Positions 5,571-10,527 of a DNA stretch of 10,527 bases are shown here, piece after piece (the first letter of the stretch is position 1; every line of letters begins with the position of its first letter). Made by a program: the position numbers and the translations under genes. The stretch comes from JBBQNR01 sp038330145. GTDB lineage: Bacteria > Actinomycetota > Thermoleophilia > Solirubrobacterales > JBBDJG01. Under the pieces are notes generated by a model. That model ran no database searches. It saw only the letters and a list, made by a program, of their open reading frames with translations, and had not been told where the DNA came from. Location of the stretch: contig JBBQNR010000094.1 in assembly GCA_038330145.1 (NCBI GenBank), positions 1 through 10,527 of the forward strand. The letters run 5' to 3'.

Positions 5571-6554
5571 ATGACCGCCAGCCTTCCCCAAGATGTCCAG
5601 CAGGTCTTCCACCGCTTCATAACGACCGAGTACACGACCGTCGACTCGCAGGGCCAGGCGATCACCTGGCCGGTCACGCCCTATTACAGCGGGGGCGCCC
5701 AGACGATCGACGTCACGACCGGCCTCGGGTATCCGAAGAAGGCCGAGGATGCCCGCAGCAACCCGCAGGTCTCGCTGCTCTTCTCCGACCCGACGGGGTC
5801 CGGGATGGAGCGACCGCCGGCGGTGCTCGTGCAGGGAACCGCGATCGTCGACGACGAAGACCTCGACGCCAACCGCGAGCGCTACCTGCGAGAGAGCGTC
5901 GAGAAGCTGCCGGTGACTCGCGCGATGCACCCCCCGAAGCCGATCGTCCGTATGTTCGACTGGTACTTCGCCCGCCTCTACGTCTGCGTGCGTCCGGAGC
6001 GGGTCTACGTCTGGCCCGAGGGTGACTTCACCCGCGAGCCCACCCTCTACGGCTCACACGTAGAGGAGGTGCGCTCGGGTCATTTCGAGGAGCCGGAGGT
6101 GCCGACGGCGCCCCCGACGGGCGGTCCGGTGCCCTGGGACGAGCGGCTGCGCGAGCTGGGGGATGATCGCTATCCGACAGCGGTGGTGTCCGTCGTGGCG
6201 CCGGACGGGTTCCCGATGTCGGCGCGCGTGCCGGTCGAGAACGACGAGGCCGCCAGCCGCATCCGGCTGCGCGACGTGCCCGTGGGCATGCCGCTCACCG
6301 CGGGCCGTGCCTGTCTCACCGCACATGCGCACGCGCCCGATTTCGAGTGGCAGGTGAACTTCCAGGTGCGCGGCAACCTCGTGCAGGAGGACGGCCGCTG
6401 GTCGATCGTGCCGCGCAAACTCGTGGGCGGCTTCGAGCTGCCGCCCAACACCTCGATGCTGGCCCGTTACCGCATCAACGGTCGCAAGATTATGCGATAC
6501 CGCCGCTACGCCAAGACGATGCTCAAACAGCGCGGCGAGCGGCGGTCCCGCTGA
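5571..6554 (+). CDS. Pyridoxamine 5'-phosphate oxidase-like protein, two barrels
   Basis: This 327-residue protein appears to contain two FMN/F420-type split beta-barrel units. The first covers about 1-150: HRFITTEYTTVDSQGQAITWPVTPYY, then YPKKAEDARSNPQVSLLFSD, PAVLVQGTAIV, and RPERVYVWPEGDF. This is the usual order of strand, helix and VQG strand in PNPOx-fold proteins. The second covers about 188-290 (RYPTAVVSVVAPDGFPMSARVPV, LTAHAHAPDFEWQVNFQVRGNL). A proline-rich linker (175-188) joins them. A basic C-terminal helix (about 297-327, rich in Arg/Lys) ends the protein. By family knowledge such proteins bind FMN, F420 or heme; which one cannot be decided here. There is no signal peptide. ATG 5571 is used; no Shine-Dalgarno precedes it. 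It is divergent from the DUF779 gene and convergent with the aldehyde dehydrogenase, ending 20 bp from it. Confidence 0.75.
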   Translation: MTASLPQDVQQVFHRFITTEYTTVDSQGQAITWPVTPYYSGGAQTIDVTTGLGYPKKAEDARSNPQVSLLFSDPTGSGMERPPAVLVQGTAIVDDEDLDANRERYLRESVEKLPVTRAMHPPKPIVRMFDWYFARLYVCVRPERVYVWPEGDFTREPTLYGSHVEEVRSGHFEEPEVPTAPPTGGPVPWDERLRELGDDRYPTAVVSVVAPDGFPMSARVPVENDEAASRIRLRDVPVGMPLTAGRACLTAHAHAPDFEWQVNFQVRGNLVQEDGRWSIVPRKLVGGFELPPNTSMLARYRINGRKIMRYRRYAKTMLKQRGERRSR

Positions 6555-6573
6555 CCCGGCTCTTCCTCAACAC

Positions 6574-8103
6574 CTAGTCCGACAGGAGCACCCCGAAGAG
6601 CTTCTGCTCCTTCGGCGTGCCTAGGTCCCAGTGCACGTGCTTGACCTCTGTGTACTGGTCCAGCCCGTAGGTTCCCAACTCCCGCCCCAGGCCCGACTGC
6701 TTGTAGCCGCCGAACGGCGCGATGCAGTTGATTAGGTGGAAGTCGTTGATCCAGACCGTGCCCGCTCGCAGCCGCTTGGCGGTGGTCAGGCAGCGGTCGG
6801 GGTCCTTCGACCAGACGCCCGATGCGAGGCCATACATCGAGTCGTTGGCGATCCGGATCGCGTCGTCGTCGTCCTTGTACTTGATCACCGAAAGCACCGG
6901 CCCGAAGATCTCCTCCTGCGCGATCGTCATCGAGTTGTCGACGTCCGTGAAGATCGTCGGCTCGTACCAGTAGCCGCGCTCGAAGCCCTCGCCCTGCGGC
7001 CGCTTGCCGCCGAGCACCAGCTTCGCACCCTCCTCCTTGCCGATCCTGACGTAGTTCTCCACCGTCTCGAGCTGTGCCGCCGAGACCAGCGGCCCCATGT
7101 CCGACTCGTAATCCATCGGGTCTCCGACCTTGATCTGCTTCGCGCGCTCGACCAGCCGCTCGACGAAGTCGTCGTGGATCGACTCGGGGAGCAGCAGCCG
7201 GGTCCCGGACTCGCAGACCTGGCCCTGGTGGAAGAAGGTGGCCCAGAGCGCGCCGTCGACCGCCTCGTCCATGGCCGCGTCGTCGAAGACGATGTTGGGC
7301 GACTTGCCGCCCAGCTCGAGCGTCACCCTCTTGATGGTGCTCGAGGCGAGCTGCATGATCCTGCGCCCGACGACCGTCGATCCCGTGAAGGCGACCTTGT
7401 CGACGTCGGGGTGCGACGCCAGCTCCTCGCCCACGCTCGCCCCGGCGCCGGTGATGATGTTGACGACGCCCTTGGGCAGGTCCGTGGCGTCGAGGATCTC
7501 GGCCAGCTTGAGCGCCGTCAGCGGGGTGTTCGACGCCGGCTTCAGGACGCAGGTGTTCCCCATCGCAAGCGCCGGCGCGAGCTTCCAGACAGCCATCACG
7601 AGCGGGAAGTTCCACGGCACGATCCCGGCACAGACGCCGACCGGCTCGCGCAGTGTGAAGTTGTACGAGTGCGTGGGGTACGAGACGGGCTCCAGCGCCT
7701 GCTGCATCGGGCGCGTCGCCTGGCGGGCGAAGTAATCCCAGTGGTTGATGCAGTACCCGATCACCACGGTGCTGGTGGCCCGGATCGTCATGCCCGCCTG
7801 CATCGTCTCGAGCGTCGCCAGCTCGTCCTCGAACTCGGTGAATCCGTCGATCACCGATAGCAGGATGCGTTTGCGCTCCTCGGGGTCCATCCCGCTCCAG
7901 ACGCCGGAGTCGAACGTCTCCCTGGCGGCAGCTATCGCGCGCTGCGCGTCCTCGCGGCCGCCCTTGGGAACCGTGGCCACCACCTCCTCGGTTGCCGGGT
8001 TGACGATCTCGAACGTCTCGCCCGAGGCGGCATCCACCCATTCACCGCCGATGTAGTTCTTGAAGTGCTTGACCTCAGCCTGGGTCGAGGTGTCGATCGC
8101 CAT
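6574..8103 (-). CDS. NAD(P)-dependent aldehyde dehydrogenase
   Basis: This 509-residue cytoplasmic aldehyde dehydrogenase oxidises an aldehyde to its acid. Seen are PWNFP with the oxyanion Asn165, VLKPA with cofactor-binding Lys188, FTGSTVVG (239-246) of the cofactor loop, LELGGKSPN with the general-base Glu263, GQVCESGTR with the nucleophile Cys297, and EEIFGPV with Glu398. All catalytic residues are intact and length is typical. The substrate is not determinable. The Glu-Ser after the catalytic Cys differs from the common CCAGSR of ALDH1/2 types. The start is ATG 8101-8103 because GGAGGGAG lies six bases upstream; an ATG at 8130 would add nine residues but places this site inside the gene. 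It is the last gene of a minus-strand run thiolase, SCP2, ALDH. The 80-bp gap before it holds repeat A3 and a hairpin, so it may be regulated separately. A DUF779 gene, a frequent ALDH companion, lies beyond the next gene. Confidence 0.95.
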   Translation of the reverse strand: MAIDTSTQAEVKHFKNYIGGEWVDAASGETFEIVNPATEEVVATVPKGGREDAQRAIAAARETFDSGVWSGMDPEERKRILLSVIDGFTEFEDELATLETMQAGMTIRATSTVVIGYCINHWDYFARQATRPMQQALEPVSYPTHSYNFTLREPVGVCAGIVPWNFPLVMAVWKLAPALAMGNTCVLKPASNTPLTALKLAEILDATDLPKGVVNIITGAGASVGEELASHPDVDKVAFTGSTVVGRRIMQLASSTIKRVTLELGGKSPNIVFDDAAMDEAVDGALWATFFHQGQVCESGTRLLLPESIHDDFVERLVERAKQIKVGDPMDYESDMGPLVSAAQLETVENYVRIGKEEGAKLVLGGKRPQGEGFERGYWYEPTIFTDVDNSMTIAQEEIFGPVLSVIKYKDDDDAIRIANDSMYGLASGVWSKDPDRCLTTAKRLRAGTVWINDFHLINCIAPFGGYKQSGLGRELGTYGLDQYTEVKHVHWDLGTPKEQKLFGVLLSD

Positions 8104-8109
8104 CGCTGT

Positions 8110-8117
8110 CTCCCTCC
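8110..8117 (-). promoter_or_regulatory. Shine-Dalgarno of aldehyde dehydrogenase
   Basis: GGAGGGAG on the minus strand, six bases before ATG 8103, decides between the two in-frame ATG codons in favour of the shorter protein. Confidence 0.8.
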
Positions 8118-8121
8118 GGTT

Positions 8122-8136
8122 GGCGGCCATGCCGCC
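8122..8136. other. GGCGGC/GCCGCC hairpin in the ALDH leader
   Basis: GGCGGC (8122-8127), triloop CAT, GCCGCC (8131-8136) form a six-bp stem just upstream of the ALDH Shine-Dalgarno on the minus strand. An AT-rich patch (TTAAATAT, 8137-8144), rare in this DNA, flanks it and then repeat A3 begins. It has the same stem as the hairpin at 4126-4140 that flanks repeat A2. It could be a leader structure or a terminator after SCP2. Confidence 0.45.
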
Positions 8137-8142
8137 TTAAAT

Positions 8143-8191
8143 ATCTGGCCGGCTTTGCCGGACACCTAAAGTCTCTGAGTCGGCTACGCCG
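8143..8191. repeat. Repeat A3: diverged copy of the 66-bp repeat core
   Basis: This copy aligns with 3991-4041 with 44 of 51 positions identical, five substitutions and two single-base gaps, in the same orientation on the plus strand. The hairpin CCGGC-TTT-GCCGG and the CCTAAAGT core are kept. Two of the changes in the long stem turn A-U and G-C pairs into G-U pairs when read as plus-strand RNA, so pairing survives. Its right end carries the stop codon (8184-8186) and the last codon or two of the SCP2 gene. Confidence 0.8.
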
Positions 8192-8603
8192 CTTCCAATA
8201 GGTCGGTGCGGCCCTTTTCCTCCAGCATCTCTTTGTAGCGCGGGAAGATCGGCTTTGTCAGCGGCACGAGCTTGAGGATCTTCGCCACCGGTCCCTTCGC
8301 CTTCATCTGGCCGCGCGCGAGCGCCATCGTGACGTTCACCTTCCCGAGCCAGAACTTGTGCGCCGTGTCGGCCTCCATCACCATCACGATCTCGGGGTCC
8401 AGGGACGTGGTCCCGAAGTCGACCTGCCCGTCCTCCCCGTCCTTCATCTTCACCGTGATCTGGGAGTCCGGATTGCTGTACTGGTACTGGACGATCGTGT
8501 CCGCCTTGCGAAAGCGCGGTCCGAGCTCGTCGTCATTGGCGAGGTCCTGGAACAGCTTGCCGATGTACGCGTAGACCTCCTGGTCATCTTTGAATACCGC
8601 CAA
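8184..8603 (-). CDS. SCP2 sterol-carrier domain protein
   Basis: This 139-residue stand-alone SCP2-type lipid-binding domain has the order typical of the family. An N-terminal helix (EVYAYIGKLFQDLAND) is followed by strands TIVQYQYSNPDSQITVKM and DGQVDFG, then PEIVMVMEADTAHKFWLGKVNVTMALARGQMKAKGPVAKILKL, in which ALARGQMKAKG matches the signature turn. These domains carry fatty acyl-CoAs, sterols or other hydrophobic molecules and have no catalytic residues. The start is TTG 8601-8603, supported by AGGAGG five bases upstream. Position between thiolase (91 bp upstream) and aldehyde dehydrogenase (80 bp downstream) on the same strand suggests it shuttles or presents a lipid-like substrate to them, which is inference. 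The last codon or two and the stop overlap repeat A3, so the C-terminus may have been remodelled by that element. Confidence 0.9.
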   Translation of the reverse strand: MAVFKDDQEVYAYIGKLFQDLANDDELGPRFRKADTIVQYQYSNPDSQITVKMKDGEDGQVDFGTTSLDPEIVMVMEADTAHKFWLGKVNVTMALARGQMKAKGPVAKILKLVPLTKPIFPRYKEMLEEKGRTDLLEAA

Positions 8604-8608
8604 CTTCT

Positions 8609-8614
8609 CCTCCT
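8609..8614 (-). promoter_or_regulatory. Shine-Dalgarno of SCP2 gene
   Basis: AGGAGG on the minus strand, five bases before TTG 8603. It supports a TTG start that could otherwise be doubted. Confidence 0.8.
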
Positions 8615-8620
8615 AACCTT

Positions 8621-8638
8621 TCGATATCGGAATATCGA
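8621..8638. promoter_or_regulatory. AT-rich palindrome upstream of SCP2, candidate operator
   Basis: TCGATAT (8621-8627), spacer CGGA, ATATCGA (8632-8638) are perfect seven-base arms in an otherwise GC-rich gap between thiolase and SCP2, six bases upstream of the SCP2 Shine-Dalgarno. It has the size and symmetry of a dimeric-repressor site. No regulator gene is present in the window to pair it with. Confidence 0.4.
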
Positions 8639-8671
8639 TCACCGCGGCGACAGGCGCCACAAGCCTTCTCC

Positions 8672-8688
8672 AGCCGCGCTCCGCGGCC
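8672..8688 (-). terminator. Weak hairpin after thiolase
   Basis: GCCGCG (8673-8678), triloop CTC, CGCGGC (8682-8687), with a further G-U pair possible at the ends, lie six bases after the thiolase stop on the minus strand. There is no T-tract, so this may be an attenuator or chance GC pairing. Confidence 0.3.
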
Positions 8689-8694
8689 TCCATG

Positions 8695-9873
8695 CTAGTC
8701 CCGGCCCAGCAGCATCGCGATGCCCTGGCCCCCTCCTATGCAAAGCGACACGAGACCGAGCTTCAGGTCCCGGCGTTCCATCTCGTACAGAATCTTGGTC
8801 GTGATGACGGCGCCCGTCGCGGCGATCGGATGGCCGAGAGCAATCGCGCCACCGTTGGGGTTGACGATCTCGCGGTCGAGCCCAAGGTCCTTGATGACGG
8901 CCAGAGACTGAGCGGCGAATGCCTCGTTCAGCTCCACGATCTCCACCTCGTCGAGCGTCTTGCCGGCTCGCTCCATCGCCTTTCGCACCGCCGGCACCGG
9001 GCCGATGCCCATCACCTTCGGGTCGACGCCACAGTATGCGTAGGAGAGAACCCGCGCGCGGACCGGCGCATCCAGCTGCTGGGCTTTCTCCGCCGACATC
9101 AGCACCAGTGCCGCGCCGGCGTCGTTCATGCCCGACGCATTGCCGGCGGTCACGGTGCCGTCCTTCTTGAAGACCGGCTTCAGCTTCGCCATCGTCTCGA
9201 CCGTGGCGTCCGGCCGCACATGCTCGTCCTGCGCGAACTCGGAAGTGCCCTTCTTCGACTTCAGCTCCACCGGGACGATCTGCTCCTCGAACCGGCCCTC
9301 CTCGATCGCGCGCGACGCACGCCGGTGCGACTCGACCGAGAACTCGTCCTGGTCCTCGCGCGAGATGTCGTGTGACTCGGCGAGGTTCTCCGCCGTCACG
9401 CCCATCTGGATGTCGTAGAAGGGATCGGTGAGCCCGCCCACGACCGGGTCGACCATGCTCGTGTCGCCCATGCGAGCGCCCCAGCGAGCGTTCGGGATCC
9501 AGTAGGGCCCGCGGCTCATCGACTCGGCGCCGCCGGCCACCGCGACATCGGCATCGCCCGTGGCGATCGACTGCGTTGCGGAGACGATCGCCTGAACCCC
9601 GGTGCCGCAGAGGCGATTGACCGTGAAGGCAGCGACCTCCACTGGAATGCCCGCCTTGATCCCCACCACGCGAGCCATGTACATGTCCTCGGGCGCGGAG
9701 TGGATGACGTTGCCGAACACGACCTGCTCCACCTGATCCGGCTCCAGGCTCGAGCGCTCGAGCGCTGTGCGGGTCGCTATCGCCCCCAGCTCGGTCGGCG
9801 GTATGTCGCGCAGGCTGCCACCGTAGCGGCCGACCGCGGTGCGGGCCGCCGACGTGATCACCACTTCGTTCAA
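8695..9873 (-). CDS. Thiolase (acetyl-CoA C-acyltransferase)
   Basis: This 392-residue thiolase II-type enzyme cleaves 3-ketoacyl-CoA with CoA, or condenses acyl-CoAs, in beta-oxidation or related pathways. The acyl-accepting NRLCGTGVQA has Cys89 exactly at the canonical place. GGAESMSRGPY, NASGMNDAGAA, ELNEAFAAQ, GGAIALGHPIAATGA (active His) and the terminal CIGGGQGIA (active Cys) are all intact. The start is TTG 9871-9873, giving MNEVVITSAARTAVG, which lines up with the usual thiolase N-terminus and has AGGAGG five bases upstream. An ATG at 9892-9894 would add seven residues and bury that site inside the gene. It is first in the minus-strand run with SCP2 and ALDH. Chain-length preference and direction cannot be read from sequence; the SCP2 neighbour hints at a bulky lipid or sterol-like substrate (inference). 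It is divergent from a secreted GH2 gene. Confidence 0.95.
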   Translation of the reverse strand: MNEVVITSAARTAVGRYGGSLRDIPPTELGAIATRTALERSSLEPDQVEQVVFGNVIHSAPEDMYMARVVGIKAGIPVEVAAFTVNRLCGTGVQAIVSATQSIATGDADVAVAGGAESMSRGPYWIPNARWGARMGDTSMVDPVVGGLTDPFYDIQMGVTAENLAESHDISREDQDEFSVESHRRASRAIEEGRFEEQIVPVELKSKKGTSEFAQDEHVRPDATVETMAKLKPVFKKDGTVTAGNASGMNDAGAALVLMSAEKAQQLDAPVRARVLSYAYCGVDPKVMGIGPVPAVRKAMERAGKTLDEVEIVELNEAFAAQSLAVIKDLGLDREIVNPNGGAIALGHPIAATGAVITTKILYEMERRDLKLGLVSLCIGGGQGIAMLLGRD

Positions 9874-9878
9874 TTGTT

Positions 9879-9884
9879 CCTCCT
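9879..9884 (-). promoter_or_regulatory. Shine-Dalgarno of thiolase
   Basis: AGGAGG on the minus strand, five bases before TTG 9873, in the same arrangement as at the SCP2 gene. It decides for the TTG over the ATG seven codons upstream. Confidence 0.75.
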
Positions 9885-10002
9885 CGTCGAGCATCGCGGC
9901 GGCGGAGACTGCAGCATCGAAAGCCGCTCAGACGCCGTCTTCGTGAACTTGGGCGCTGCTGCAAGCGTAACGGCAACCTGCACCTTCGACCTGCCGAGCG
10001 GC

Positions 10003-10008
10003 TAACTT
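10003..10008 (+). promoter_or_regulatory. Candidate -10 box for the GH2 gene
   Basis: TAACTT fits TANNNT and ends ten bases before ATG 10019. No Shine-Dalgarno lies between them, so a near-leaderless message is possible. No clear -35 is seen. The rest of the 145-bp divergent gap (9874-10018) shows no other convincing signal. Confidence 0.35.
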
Positions 10009-10018
10009 GTGCGCCCGC

Positions 10019-10527
10019 ATGAGAAGGCTCCCACTGCTCGTGCTGCTCTGCTGCGCCGGTGCTCTGGTCCCCGGCGCGGCGCATGCGGCCGACACGCCGA
10101 AGGCGAAGACCATCTACAGGGACGGCCCCACGGCGCGATTCCTGCTCGACGGCGTCTGGTTCGACAGGGCCGACCCGGCCGATCAGGGCCTCGGCCAGCA
10201 CCTACAGCGCCAGACCTCGACGGCGGGATGGTCACGCACCTCCGTTCCCAAGGCCGTCAACGCCGGCGACTTCTCCAACCAGAGCTACATGGGACTCGTG
10301 CACTGGTTCCGCAAGGACTTTCGCCTTCCCAGTCGCGACCCCGGCTCGAAGTGGGTGTTGCGGTTCGAGTCGGTCAACTACCGCGCCAAGGTTTGGCTGA
10401 ATGGCAAGCCGCTTGGGGCTCACGTCGGCTCGTATCTGCCCTTCGAGGTGCGTGCCAAGAGCGCCAAGCGCGGGCGCGTGAACCGGCTCGTGGTGCGCGT
10501 CGACGGCAGGCGCCAGAAATTCGACAT
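10019..10527 (+). CDS. Secreted glycoside hydrolase family 2 protein, N-terminal part
   Basis: An open frame starts at ATG 10019 and runs off the window end without a stop (169 complete codons seen). Residues 1-23 are a signal peptide: MRR, a hydrophobic core LPLLVLLCCAGALVPGA, and a probable cleavage after AHA. The following region is the sugar-binding jelly-roll of GH2 enzymes: GWSRTSVPKAVN, YMGLVHWFRKDFRLP, WVLRFESVNYRAKVWLNGKPLGAHVGSYLPFEV and NRLVVRVDGR. The VWLNG and G.H.G.Y.PFE signatures are very characteristic. Known family activities are beta-galactosidase, beta-glucuronidase, beta-mannosidase and others. The catalytic barrel lies outside the window, so the specificity is unknown. 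It is probably exported through Sec and acts on extracellular glycans. It is transcribed away from the thiolase gene and there is no sign of functional linkage. Confidence 0.88.
   Translation, partial: MRRLPLLVLLCCAGALVPGAAHAADTPKAKTIYRDGPTARFLLDGVWFDRADPADQGLGQHLQRQTSTAGWSRTSVPKAVNAGDFSNQSYMGLVHWFRKDFRLPSRDPGSKWVLRFESVNYRAKVWLNGKPLGAHVGSYLPFEVRAKSAKRGRVNRLVVRVDGRRQKFD

Noticed and set aside
5517..5930. N-terminal extension of the DUF779 frame
   Set aside because: It is antisense to the PNPOx-like gene, and DUF779 homology is confined to the last 108 residues.
6736..7860. 374-codon plus-strand frame within the aldehyde dehydrogenase
   Set aside because: It is an antisense shadow with an Arg/Val/Asp-rich composition typical of the reverse frame of GC-rich genes.
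10019..10090. Lipoprotein signal in the GH2 protein because of the CC pair in the leader
   Set aside because: The residues before the cysteines (VLLCC) do not fit a lipobox, and a good signal peptidase I site (AHA) follows.
8639..10201. 520-codon open frame opposite or shifted to thiolase
   Set aside because: It overlaps the thiolase in another frame on the same strand; its composition is Arg/Gly-rich without motifs, while thiolase motifs are complete in the called frame.

Overview
High-GC bacterial DNA, most probably from an actinobacterium; a Thermoleophilia/Solirubrobacterales-like source is my inference from gene content and style, not proven by any marker here. Signs are strong GC bias with long spurious antisense reading frames, frequent GTG and TTG starts, several starts without a Shine-Dalgarno (likely leaderless or near-leaderless mRNAs), and lipid-type catabolic genes. 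Eleven protein genes can be supported: ten complete and one running off the right edge. I see no tRNA, rRNA, CRISPR array, transposase or phage gene.

Left part (1-3985): a membrane-anchored fused spermidine-synthase-like protein (-) is divergent from bioA (+, biotin synthesis), which is followed by a small endonuclease/exonuclease/phosphatase-fold protein (+). Middle (3986-6554): a rubredoxin (-) and a Nudix hydrolase (+) diverge from a 30-bp promoter region. A DUF779 protein (-) diverges from a two-barrel pyridoxamine-phosphate-oxidase-like protein (+). Right part (6574-9873): a minus-strand cluster runs thiolase, SCP2 sterol-carrier domain protein, aldehyde dehydrogenase, and looks like a small lipid or acyl-chain catabolic unit. 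Divergent from it, a secreted glycoside hydrolase family 2 protein begins at 10019 and is cut by the window end.

The most unusual content is between the genes. Two apparently unrelated intergenic repeat families occur. Family A is an exact 66-bp tandem duplication (3989-4120) plus a diverged third copy at 8143-8191; it can form two mutually exclusive hairpins. Family B is a 168-bp near-complete inverted repeat (5026-5193), MITE-like in shape, plus a 55-bp relative (3022-3076) that shares its terminal motif. Copies sit tightly against stop codons: A3 contains the SCP2 stop codon, and the end of B2 overlaps the DUF779 stop codon. The genes themselves are ordinary housekeeping or catabolic genes. 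I do not see a convincing new multi-gene system, and the repeats are the best candidates for something undescribed.
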